Shown: piece by piece, positions 26,753-34,328 of the stretch | Position numbering within the stretch: the first letter of the stretch is position 1 | How the letters are laid out: every line of letters starts with the position of its first letter | Source: Cryobacterium ruanii | GTDB lineage: Bacteria; Actinomycetota; Actinomycetes; Actinomycetales; Microbacteriaceae | NCBI RefSeq assembly: GCF_004404055.1 | Contig: NZ_SOHK01000009.1 | Location: forward strand, 62,001 to 126,000 | Length of the DNA stretch: 64,000 nucleotides | Direction: 5' to 3' | Position numbers and translations under genes: made by a program | Notes under the pieces: generated by a model | What the model was told of the DNA's origin: nothing | Databases searched by the model: none | What the model saw: the letters and a program-made list of their open reading frames with translations, nothing else

Positions 26753-28258
26753 ATGACTCAGACCAAACCCGCATCGACGACAGCACCGGAGACCGCCCTG
26801 CACAAGGGCCGGCTCGGAGTGTTTGGGATCGTCTTCTTCGTCGTCGCTGCCGCCGCCCCCCTCGTCGGTATGACCGGCGCGGTGCCGGTGGCGATCGTGC
26901 TCGGCAACGGCGCAGCGGCCCCCGGTGCCTACGTGGTCGTCGGCCTCACCCTGCTCGTCTTCAGCGTCGGCTACGCCGCGATGAGCCAGCGCGTCACCAA
27001 CGCGGGCGCCTTCTTCGCCTACATCGGCCGGGGGCTGGGCCGTCACCTCGGTACCGCCTCGGCGTTCGTGTCGATCCTCGCCTACCTCGCCATTCAGCTC
27101 GCGATCTATGGATTCTTCGGAGCCCTCATGGCCGGCCAGGTCGGCGTGCTCCCCTGGTGGGCCTGGTCGCTCCTTTCCTGGGGTGTCGTCACCCTACTTT
27201 CCCTGCTCAGCGTCGATGTCGGCGCCAGGGTGCTCGGCGTGCTCATGCTGCTCGAACTGGCCGCGCTCGTGGTCACCGCGGTCGCCATTTTGATCGACGG
27301 CGGGCCAGAGGGCTTGAATTTCTGGGCCTCGTTCGATCCCTCCGCCATCATCGCCGGAGGCTTGGCCGGCTCGGCCGGCATCGCGTTTGCGTTCGCCTTC
27401 GCGTCCTTCATCGGCTTCGAGGCCACCGCCATCTACGGCGAAGAGTCCAAAGACCCGAAGACCGTCGTGCCGCGCGCCACCTACCTCGCCGTCGTCGTCA
27501 TCACCGTGCTGTTCGGCCTGACCGCGTTCGCGATGGTGACCGGCATGGGAGCATCGACCGTGGTCGAGAAGACCGCCCTGCTGTCGACGGTCGATGGCGT
27601 TCCCCTGGCCGACCCGGCCGCCGTGCTGTTCGCGCTGGCCACGCAGTACGTCGGCCCGTGGATGGCGACGGTCATGAGCATTCTCGTGCTGTCGAGCCTG
27701 TTCGCCGGACTACTGGCCTTTCAGAACGCGGCCAGCCGTTACCTGTTCGCACTCGGTCGCGGCGGCGCGCTGCCCAGGCCATTAAGTATGGTCAACGGCC
27801 GCGGCGCTCCGAGCACGGCCTCGCTCGTCACGTCGGTCATCACCGGAGTCGTGGTCGTCGTGTTCGCGGTGTTCCAACTCGACCCGGTGCTCAACCTGTT
27901 CTACTGGTTCAGCGGCCTCTCGGTCATCGCCATCGTGCTTATTGAAATACTGGTGAGCGTGGCGATCATCGTCTACTTCCTCCGCAACAAGGGAGCCGAG
28001 AACATCTTCCAGACCGTGATCGCGCCCGTGCTGGCGACGATCGGCCTGCTGCTCGGCGAATACCTGCTCATGAGCCGGTTCGGACTGCTCGCGGGCACCG
28101 TGGCCGACGGTGTCGACCCGACCACAACCCCGTGGGGTCTCAGCATGACTGGTTGGGTGCTCGTGGCCCTCCCGTTCGTGCTGCTGATCGGCGGGTATGT
28201 CTGGTCCCGGATGCAGAACCACGAGAACGACGACCTCGTGCGCGACGTGCTGTCTTAG
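26753..28258 (+). CDS. APC-superfamily permease (probable amine importer)
   Basis: A 501-residue transporter with about twelve TM helices. The first helix region (GVFGIVFFVVAAAAPLVGMTG) and FASFIGFEATAIYGEESKDPK in helix 6-7 are typical of APC permeases for amines and amino acids. AGGAG before the ATG at 26753 fixes the start; the frame runs open for 78 codons further up but that part is the pentamer repeat and hairpin region. It follows the FeaR-like regulator, so the likely substrate is the amine oxidised by the copper amine oxidase. The C-terminus ends with a charged tail. Confidence 0.87.
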   Translation: MTQTKPASTTAPETALHKGRLGVFGIVFFVVAAAAPLVGMTGAVPVAIVLGNGAAAPGAYVVVGLTLLVFSVGYAAMSQRVTNAGAFFAYIGRGLGRHLGTASAFVSILAYLAIQLAIYGFFGALMAGQVGVLPWWAWSLLSWGVVTLLSLLSVDVGARVLGVLMLLELAALVVTAVAILIDGGPEGLNFWASFDPSAIIAGGLAGSAGIAFAFAFASFIGFEATAIYGEESKDPKTVVPRATYLAVVVITVLFGLTAFAMVTGMGASTVVEKTALLSTVDGVPLADPAAVLFALATQYVGPWMATVMSILVLSSLFAGLLAFQNAASRYLFALGRGGALPRPLSMVNGRGAPSTASLVTSVITGVVVVVFAVFQLDPVLNLFYWFSGLSVIAIVLIEILVSVAIIVYFLRNKGAENIFQTVIAPVLATIGLLLGEYLLMSRFGLLAGTVADGVDPTTTPWGLSMTGWVLVALPFVLLIGGYVWSRMQNHENDDLVRDVLS

Positions 28259-28331
28259 GTGCGGCATCCGCTTGGTTTGAATGCAGCATTGCCTGCGGAC
28301 CGTGCCGCACCGTCGTTCGCCGAGCGGATAC

Positions 28332-29258
28332 CTACCCCGGGCTCAAGCGATGGCTCGACTCGATGCGCTGGCCCCAGAAGGTTCCGACGATGATAAGAAT
28401 GGCCCCGGCCGCACCCACCAGACCGAGCGTCTCGCTGCCGAGGGATACCCCCACGAGCACCGCCCAGATAGGTTCAGTGCCCATGAGCAGGCTGGCCCTT
28501 GCCGCGGACGTGCGGCGGATCGCCCACATCTGGGCCAGAAATGCGAAGACGCTGCAGGCCAGGCCGAGGTAGAGCACGCCTATCCACGCAGCGAGGTCGA
28601 AGGTCGTGACGGCCGAGACGAGACCGGGAAGGTCGAACGCGGTGAAAACGACTGCCCCGACGAGGGCCTGCAGCAGGGTGAGGGTGATGGTGCTGTCGCC
28701 GCGGCCGCGAACGAGGTGTCCCATCATGGTGACGTGCAAAGATCGCACGAGGGCCGCCGCGAGAATGAGCAGGTCGCCCACGTTGGGCTGCGCAAATCCG
28801 TTGCCGGAGACGAGCAGGGCCACCCCGACCACGGCGAGCACGGCGGCAACGAAGAACGGGCGCGGCAGCCATCGCCGTGCCGCGACCGACTCGAGTACCG
28901 GAGTGACGACGATGGTGAGGCTGATGATGAGCCCGGCGTTGGTGGCCGACGTGAACGCCACTCCCTGGGTCTCGAGCCAGAGGATGCTCGCCTGGGTCGC
29001 TCCGAGCAGCACGCCAACTCCAAGCGCCCGCCGCGACGGAAGCCGTTCGCGCCGCAGTATCCACACGATCAGCAGGGCAACGGCGGCGACCAGAAAACGC
29101 AGCGCGAGCACGGCCGACACGCTCGCCTGCTCGGTGAGCACCTTCGCGCTCAGGTAGCTGCCGCCCCATACCGCGGCAACGAGCAGCAGCACGAGGTCGA
29201 CGCGGTAGCGCCCGAGGCCCCGCGGCAGCAGCGCGCGGCGGACCAGTGGTGCGGTCAA
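28332..29258 (-). CDS. DMT-superfamily (EamA) transporter
   Basis: A 308-residue inner-membrane protein with ten TM helices as two EamA repeats; the first begins LLLVAAVWGGSYLSAKVL and the second GVLYLGLACSVFAFLAQMWA, both with the family's Gly/Ala-rich patterns. Such proteins export metabolites or amino acids; the substrate is unknown. It probably starts at TTG 29258, two bases after the stop of the aldose epimerase gene (TAA-G-TTG), so the two are likely co-transcribed. No ATG or GTG lies further up in frame. Confidence 0.85.
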   Translation of the reverse strand: MTAPLVRRALLPRGLGRYRVDLVLLLVAAVWGGSYLSAKVLTEQASVSAVLALRFLVAAVALLIVWILRRERLPSRRALGVGVLLGATQASILWLETQGVAFTSATNAGLIISLTIVVTPVLESVAARRWLPRPFFVAAVLAVVGVALLVSGNGFAQPNVGDLLILAAALVRSLHVTMMGHLVRGRGDSTITLTLLQALVGAVVFTAFDLPGLVSAVTTFDLAAWIGVLYLGLACSVFAFLAQMWAIRRTSAARASLLMGTEPIWAVLVGVSLGSETLGLVGAAGAILIIVGTFWGQRIESSHRLSPG

Positions 29259-29259
29259 C

Positions 29260-30210
29260 TTACGATTGGCTCTGCGAGGCGAAACCGGCGTGACGGATGC
29301 CCCAGCGCACCACCCACTGCTCCCCCGGCTCCACCCAGTGGAGCCCCGCGCCGGAGTTGAACGCGTTGGCGGGAGCCGTCATCGGCTCGATGGCAATAGC
29401 GATGCTCCGCACGGGCTTCGCTGACCCCTGCGTGACGGGGAAGAATCGCGGAGTGAACACCTGCACGTAACGCATGTTCTCGTCGCCCCAGAGGGTGACC
29501 CTCCGGCCATCCGGCGCGGTAAGCGAATGCTCGCCGGCATCGCCGACCCCGCCGAAGCCGTCATCGAGGTTGAGGTCGTCGACCGAAACGCCGTCGCGTA
29601 GGTCGAACCGGGTGTCCGTCACCGGGGTCTCCCCCGTCGGGTTGAGGCGGTCGTCGACGTCGATGTGCGTCGACGCATCCACTCGCACCATCAGGTCGCC
29701 CGTTGGCACGTCCCCGATTTTCAGAAACGGATGCGCTCCAACGGCCACCGGCGCCGGTTCGCCTCCCACGTTGCGCAGCCGGTGCGTGACGTCGAGCCCG
29801 GTGGCGGTGAGCGCGTAGGTCACCTCGGTTTCGAGGTGAAAGGGGTAGCCGGACTGCGGAAACACCGTCGCGGCGAGTGTCACCGCGTCGCTCGTTCGCG
29901 ACACTTCGCGATATGGCGTGAATCGCAGCAGCCCGTGGCTCGCGTTGTTTTTGGCCGGCTCGGTCAGAGCGAGCTGCCGGGTAACGCCGTTCTGCGTCCA
30001 CTGGCCGTCGCGAATACGGTTAGGCCAGGGCACGAGCACGATTCCGGCCGCCATCGGCGGTTGCACCGACTCGTGGAAGGTCTCGATCAGGTCTATGCCG
30101 TTCATGGAATATGCCCGGAGGCCGGCCGCCACCTCGGTCACTACCACTCGGGCCGGGCCGCTCGGCGTCTGGAGTGTCAGTTCGTACTGAATTCCGGTGG
30201 GTGCGTGCAT
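29260..30210 (-). CDS. Aldose 1-epimerase family protein
   Basis: About 316 residues of the galactose mutarotase fold. Conserved pieces are the His-containing NNASHGLLRF, VGAHPFLKIG with the second catalytic His, and the C-terminal IAIEPMTAPANAFNSG with the catalytic Glu. It interconverts alpha and beta forms of aldoses or hexose-6-phosphates. The ATG at 30210 is eight bases past the stop of the PP2C gene; a frame to 30264 would overlap that gene more. There is no galactose operon beside it, so it is a general mutarotase, or acts on an unidentified sugar. Confidence 0.85.
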   Translation of the reverse strand: MHAPTGIQYELTLQTPSGPARVVVTEVAAGLRAYSMNGIDLIETFHESVQPPMAAGIVLVPWPNRIRDGQWTQNGVTRQLALTEPAKNNASHGLLRFTPYREVSRTSDAVTLAATVFPQSGYPFHLETEVTYALTATGLDVTHRLRNVGGEPAPVAVGAHPFLKIGDVPTGDLMVRVDASTHIDVDDRLNPTGETPVTDTRFDLRDGVSVDDLNLDDGFGGVGDAGEHSLTAPDGRRVTLWGDENMRYVQVFTPRFFPVTQGSAKPVRSIAIAIEPMTAPANAFNSGAGLHWVEPGEQWVVRWGIRHAGFASQSQS

Positions 30211-30217
30211 GGAGTGC

Positions 30218-30952
30218 CTATTCGTCGACGGGGAGGCGGGTGAACAGCACGATAGTCGCGTCATCGACTAGTGGCGCGCCCGAGCGCTCCACCTGACGAA
30301 TGAACGCCTCGGGCAGCGACGTGGCGCAGAGGTCGTCCAGCGCCGCAGCCGGGTTCTCATCAAGGTGGCGCCAGGCGCCATCACTGAGCAGGGCGAAGGC
30401 ACGCACGGAGTGCTCAGCGACGGACAGCGAAGTGATGGCGTCGCCGGCTGCGGGGTCATCGGCAAAGATCGGATACCCCCCAGGCTGGTTCAGCCGGGCG
30501 CGGTTCTTAACGAGGGCGGCGCGGGTCCCCAATTCAGCAGACTGTCGGTCAAGCGCGACCAAGCGGTCGTCGAAAACCCTCACCGTTGTTTCCGTTGTCT
30601 GCACGAGGCACATCACGTCGCCGAGTGTGGAGAAGACCAGCTGGTCACCTCGCATCCGTACGAGGGCGGCGCCGGCCGAGCGACGCCAGCCGGCCGGTTC
30701 GAACTGGTTACGCAACGACGTGATGGACTCGCGCCACACGTCGGAGTCGCCCCGCGTCGTACTCGCCCGGCTGAGTGATGCGGCAATCGCCTGCGCGAAG
30801 GCTTTGAGATCCTGCGGCCAGTTGGCGCCGAGCGGGGTCGCGCCGTCGACGACGCAGGCCGCCGCCTTCGACACCTGCCAGGCATCGTGGTTCTTGCCGG
30901 TTAGCGGCACGTCGACTGTCGCGACCTGCCAGGTGCTTGACCAGCTACTCAT
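30218..30952 (-). CDS. PP2C-like protein phosphatase
   Basis: A 244-residue soluble protein with PP2C-family landmarks: GKNHDAWQV at the N-terminus, CVVDGATPL (the DG metal motif), STLGDVMCLV, LLSDGAWRH and the C-terminal VDDATIVLF. It lacks the GGH of the first PP2C motif and is at the small end of the family. It probably dephosphorylates Ser/Thr residues, but no kinase is in the window. Its ATG overlaps the stop of the upstream gene 30949-32103 by four bases (ATGA), so the two products very likely work together. It is followed at eight bases by the aldose epimerase. Confidence 0.7.
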   Translation of the reverse strand: MSSWSSTWQVATVDVPLTGKNHDAWQVSKAAACVVDGATPLGANWPQDLKAFAQAIAASLSRASTTRGDSDVWRESITSLRNQFEPAGWRRSAGAALVRMRGDQLVFSTLGDVMCLVQTTETTVRVFDDRLVALDRQSAELGTRAALVKNRARLNQPGGYPIFADDPAAGDAITSLSVAEHSVRAFALLSDGAWRHLDENPAAALDDLCATSLPEAFIRQVERSGAPLVDDATIVLFTRLPVDE

Positions 30953-32103
30953 CGGCGTTCTGACCGTTCAGCGTCGAGATTCTGCATCGACGTGATGACC
31001 TTATGCATGCCACGATTCAGATTCCAGGTCGCGAACCAGACCGCACCCCAGAGGATGCCGGAAAATCCGAGCATGCCGAGCATAACCTGCCAGAGACCCG
31101 ATGTTTCGATGAATCCGAACATGCCGGTCGCGAGCGGCAGCATGGCCAGCCCCACGGTGACGAAGCCGATCACGGTGATCGACTGATTCTGCGCCGCCCG
31201 GGATTCGATCGCGACTTTCTCTCCCAGTTCCCGGGACATCATGACCGATTTCTCGGCGAACTCGTCGATCGTGGCGTCGAGGCGACGCTCGAGCGCAACC
31301 TCACCGGCATGCACAACCCGACGAATCTCGGCGAGTGACCGCTCAATCGTGTGCTGCAGTCGACGCTCATTGGAGTCGAAGGCGCTGCGCGACTCCTGAT
31401 CGGCCGCCAGACGCAGTTCATCGAGGGCCGCAGAGATTTCCCGCTCGGATACCCCGAGCCGCAGCAGCAGCCGCCCTTTCGTGAAGTGAAACTTGGGCCA
31501 GTCGCGTTCGGCGAGGGCACCATTGACGAGTTCAAGGGCTTCGCGCCAGGTGGCATCGCGCTTCGAGCTTGCACCATCGTGCCAGATGCCGTATTCCAGG
31601 AGCAGATGGGCGAGTCCATGCATAAGTCCGGCGGAGTGCGGCATCATCGCGTTGGCGCGACGGCTTAGGGCGATTCCGCGTTCCAGTCCGGCAACGTTGG
31701 CCCCGAGCAGGTTGATCGATTGCAAGTGCAAAACCAGCGCCTCGGTGTGCGGCCATCCGACACGCAGATTGGCCAGTTCGTCGAGGAGCGCATTACTACG
31801 GTCTGGTACCCCGGCCCGGCGGTAGCCGATCGCGGCGGCAAGCGCCGCGAATGCCCGCTGCTCGCACGTGAGGGCTGAGTCGGCGGAAATCAGTGCCAGG
31901 GCGCCCGGGGCATACTGTGAACTTGATCCAACGCGTGTGGCGAGCTCTTCAATGCCGCGGATATCGTCAAACACGCCGAGGACGAGAAGCGCACTGACCT
32001 GTTCGGCGAGCACGTCATGCACCACGTTGTCGCCGGCAGCGAAAATATCCCCTTCGATTGCTCGCACCGTCTCGCGCTCGCTCACAGTCAATGTCACGCC
32101 CAT
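30949..32103 (-). CDS. Helical (TPR-like) protein with coiled coil and two C-terminal TM helices
   Basis: About 384 residues of unknown function. Residues 1-230 are helical with repeat-like pairs (FAALAAAIGYRRAGVPD, ALVLHLQSINLLGA, ERGIALSRRANAMMP), reminiscent of tetratricopeptide repeats. About 235-310 is charged and probably coiled coil (IERSLAEIRRVVHAGEVALE). Two TM helices follow (about 318-340 and 345-368), then a short basic tail. The ATG at 32103 has AAGGA upstream; the longer frame to 32172 lacks support. It is coupled by ATGA overlap to the PP2C-like gene. A membrane-anchored sensor or scaffold regulated by the phosphatase is a guess. Confidence 0.65.
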   Translation of the reverse strand: MGVTLTVSERETVRAIEGDIFAAGDNVVHDVLAEQVSALLVLGVFDDIRGIEELATRVGSSSQYAPGALALISADSALTCEQRAFAALAAAIGYRRAGVPDRSNALLDELANLRVGWPHTEALVLHLQSINLLGANVAGLERGIALSRRANAMMPHSAGLMHGLAHLLLEYGIWHDGASSKRDATWREALELVNGALAERDWPKFHFTKGRLLLRLGVSEREISAALDELRLAADQESRSAFDSNERRLQHTIERSLAEIRRVVHAGEVALERRLDATIDEFAEKSVMMSRELGEKVAIESRAAQNQSITVIGFVTVGLAMLPLATGMFGFIETSGLWQVMLGMLGFSGILWGAVWFATWNLNRGMHKVITSMQNLDAERSERR

Positions 32104-32198
32104 ATATTTTGTCCTTCCGTGGTTTCGATTGTAGTAAACACGGTGCGCCGCCCCATCGTCGATGCACGGCAACGGATGCCGCCAGTAGGCTGACGCGT

Positions 32199-32741
32199 AT
32201 GACTCCAGACAGCGCCGCTCGAATCATTGCCCTGCCGAATACGCCGGCTCCAAGAATCGCCGAGACCGCGTTCGTTGCTCCCGGCGCTGTCATTGTCGGC
32301 AATGTCACCCTCGCCGACCGGGCCAGCGTCTGGTACAACTCCGTGCTGCGTGCCGAGCTCGAGCCGATCACCATCGGCGCCGGCTCCAATCTGCAGGACA
32401 ACGTCTCCTGCCACGTCGACACCGACTTTGCGCTCACCCTCGGCACCGGGGTCTCGGTCGGGCACGGCGCCGTGCTGCACGGCTGCACGATCGAGGACAA
32501 CGTGCTCGTCGGCATGGCCGCGACCATCCTCAACGGCGCCGTCATTGGAACCGGATCGCTCGTCGCTGCCGGAGCCGTCGTGCTCGGCGGAATGGTCGTA
32601 CCGCCCGGCTCGCTCGTAGCCGGCGTTCCCGCCAAGGTTCGACGCCCGCTGACCGACGACGAGATCGCAAGTATCCGGCACAACGCGGAGAACTACCTCG
32701 AGCACACCGAGCTGCACCGCGCCGCCCTCGCCCAGCTGTAG
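32199..32741 (+). CDS. Gamma carbonic anhydrase family protein
   Basis: A 180-residue left-handed beta-helix protein (PaaY/YrdA-like gamma carbonic anhydrase family). Hexapeptide repeats begin near VAPGAVIVGNVTL; the metal-binding His residues lie in SCHVD and in VGHGAVLHGCTI, and the Gln in NLQDNV. Many members are carbonic anhydrases or bind Zn/Co without clear substrate. The ATG at 32199 is 95 bp from the divergent gene 30949-32103. The gene stands alone, followed by the transposase and folD remnants, so it probably borders the conserved chromosome. Confidence 0.88.
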   Translation: MTPDSAARIIALPNTPAPRIAETAFVAPGAVIVGNVTLADRASVWYNSVLRAELEPITIGAGSNLQDNVSCHVDTDFALTLGTGVSVGHGAVLHGCTIEDNVLVGMAATILNGAVIGTGSLVAAGAVVLGGMVVPPGSLVAGVPAKVRRPLTDDEIASIRHNAENYLEHTELHRAALAQL

Positions 32742-32840
32742 TTTTTCGGCTGGCAGACTTCGACCCAACCACGGCGGCCACAGGCAACTGAACGCCGCGG
32801 CTTATCGTGCCGCAATAGTCATAATGCGATTTCATCAGCG

Positions 32841-32951
32841 ACCATTGAGGTCATCAGCTACATCCACCACGTCAACACCAAACGCCCGCACCAAACCTTC
32901 GGCTACGTCACACGGACCGAAAGACTCACCGGACTCACCCTCGCCGTCTAA
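32841..32951 (+). mobile_element. Transposase 3' remnant (integrase core, IS3/IS481-like)
   Basis: Frame from about 32841 to the TAA at 32949 reads SYIHHVNTKRPHQTFGYVT then RTERLTGLTLAV: the Tyr/Asn..RPHQ..GY pattern is the C-terminus of rve-type transposases. No start, catalytic DDE residues or left part remain, and no terminal inverted repeats are recognisable. It is a fragment of an insertion sequence. Confidence 0.65.
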
Positions 32952-33063
32952 AATCAAGCTCAAGGACACCACCTGGAAACGCTAGGTCACCGCAGCTTGC
33001 TTTTGCGCCACCCGTTTGAAATCACGGCAGTCACGGCCAGCCGCTCAGGCCGCAAGGCCGCCG

Positions 33064-33320
33064 TTAGGCCAGCGGGGTCTGCTCGGCGGCCCTGACCACG
33101 TTCGAATGCGCCATGGCGCTCATCACCGGACCGCGGCCGCGGGGCTCCTTGGGAGATGCCCGGTGACCGCCGCGTCGAGCCCGCTGCCAACGACGAGCAC
33201 GCCCAGAAGCCAACAGACCCAGTAACCAATCGTGGGGCCGCGGCCCACCATAACGACTCTCTGGCCCCAAACGGCTCGTCGCAGCGGCGCGCACGTCGAC
33301 GATTCCGCAAGCGGCGTGGG
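33064..33320 (-). pseudogene. folD: Decayed folD 3' remnant with internal deletion
   Basis: Minus-strand remnant of folD. The 3' part reads RGRGPVMSAMAHSNVVRAAE, matching the end of the intact FolD here ([18 protein letters not shown]); upstream, in another frame, LRRAVWGQRVVMVGRGPTIG matches [20 protein letters not shown]. At the DNA level 33064-33165 aligns with 54719-54823, then the match jumps to about 55028 and runs on to about 55160, so some 205 bp are missing and the frame is broken. Divergence of about 30 percent suggests an old or foreign copy. It lies in the same orientation as the intact gene across the 21-kb polysaccharide island. Confidence 0.75.
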
Positions 33321-33428
33321 ACGAAGCGCACGCGCTGGCGCATCATAGCGGATCGAGCTGACCGCGACCAGCCCCCGGACGGGTCGTACCGCCGCACACA
33401 TCCACCCCGCTACTGTGCAGTCACTGGT

Positions 33429-33447
33429 ACTTGAGGAAACCTCAAGT
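33429..33447. promoter_or_regulatory. Inverted repeat ACTTGAGG-AAA-CCTCAAGT
   Basis: Perfect eight-base arms with a three-base loop. The right half continues as CCTCAAGTTAAC, equal to the first twelve bases of the 18-bp SoxR box of E. coli. No soxR gene is present; it may be a relic operator, a terminator stem or chance. Confidence 0.3.
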
Positions 33448-33578
33448 TAACCGCAAGCCGGACGTATCACGGCGGGAATCCACCGAAAAATGCCCGATTG
33501 GCGCCTTCCAGAAACTCCTGTTCCTCCGAACTGCAGGGATTGCATGAAGGCGTCAAACCGTCGATCCCCGGGACCCAG

Positions 33579-33595
33579 TTACCCCCCAGTACTGG
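33579..33595 (+). promoter_or_regulatory. Operator-like motif TTACCCCCCAGTAC upstream of the island operon
   Basis: TTACCCCCCAGTACTGG, containing the palindrome CCAGTACTGG, ends 53 bp before the GTG of the acetyltransferase gene. It matches the site upstream of the LCP gene (2374-2390) in sequence and orientation, with one extra C. Confidence 0.4.
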
Positions 33596-33647
33596 TTCCT
33601 TCCGCCCGCAACCTCGCACCGAACGCGCGTTTCGAACAGACAAGCGC

Positions 33648-34271
33648 GTGACCGACTCCGCAACCGCGTTCCCGCACGCCACCATCGCCGCCACCGCCAA
33701 CGTCGACAAACAAGCCGATATCGGATCAGGAACGGCCATCTGGCATCTCGCCCAAGTGCGCGAGCGCGCCGCTATCGGCCGAGATTGCGTTGTGGGGCGG
33801 GGTGCGTACATCGGCCCTGGCGTCGTTGTAGGGCACAACTGCAAAATACAAAACTATGCCTTGATCTACGAACCTGCCCGCTTGGAGGATGGCGTCTTCG
33901 TCGGTCCCGCGGCGGTATTCACGAACGACACATTTCCACGGGCAGTGAATGTCGACGGCACACGAAAAGCCGCTGAGGATTGGGATGCCGTCGGCGTGTT
34001 CGTGCGCACGGGTGCTTCGATCGGTGCCCGCGCCGTGTGCATCGCCCCCCTGACGATCGGGCGATGGTCAATGGTCGCTGCCGGCGCCGTCGTGACCCGG
34101 GATGTACCCGACTACGCCCTGGTCGCCGGAGTGCCCGCTCGGCGCATCGGCTGGGTGGGGCGCAGCGGTAATCCGCTCACCGACGATGGCGACGGCCGGT
34201 TCGTCTGTCCAATCACGGGTGACCGGTATTTCGAACTCGGCGGCGCGCTCTTGGAAGCGGCCGTGAACTGA
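33648..34271 (+). CDS. WbpD/FdtC-like sugar N-acetyltransferase (left-handed beta helix)
   Basis: About 207 residues of hexapeptide repeats. The segments NYALIYEPARLEDGVFVGPA, AAVFTNDTFPRA and VRTGASIGARAVCIAPLTIG, then DVPDYALVAGVPARRIGWV, are the signature of WbpD/WlbB/FdtC enzymes that acetylate the 3-amino group of nucleotide-linked 3-amino sugars. A C-terminal tail with a Cys (FVCPITGDRYF) also fits. With the Gfo/Idh dehydrogenase and a DegT aminotransferase of the island it would complete a 2,3-diacetamido-uronic acid route. GTG at 33648 is chosen for the family's N-terminus; the frame is open back to 33498, which overlaps the promoter region. First gene of the plus-strand operon. Confidence 0.8.
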   Translation: MTDSATAFPHATIAATANVDKQADIGSGTAIWHLAQVRERAAIGRDCVVGRGAYIGPGVVVGHNCKIQNYALIYEPARLEDGVFVGPAAVFTNDTFPRAVNVDGTRKAAEDWDAVGVFVRTGASIGARAVCIAPLTIGRWSMVAAGAVVTRDVPDYALVAGVPARRIGWVGRSGNPLTDDGDGRFVCPITGDRYFELGGALLEAAVN

Positions 34272-34328
34272 CCCAGGGCATCCACCCTCCCCGTGCGCCC
34301 CGCGCGCCAGACCCCAATGGAGTTACAG

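Larger units (their letters stand above)
32742..33647. other. Scar region at the left edge of the polysaccharide island
   Basis: About 900 bp without an intact gene. It holds a transposase 3' remnant (32841-32951), a decayed folD 3' fragment (about 33064-33320, minus strand), an inverted repeat (33429-33447) and a TTACCCCCCAGTAC motif (33579) before the first island gene. No gene is supported between them. Confidence 0.7.

Noticed and set aside
28281..29360. A 359-codon plus-strand frame
   Set aside because: Antisense to the DMT transporter gene, with shadow-type composition.
32841..32951. An intact insertion sequence
   Set aside because: Only the transposase C-terminus remains; there are no terminal repeats, start codon or catalytic core.
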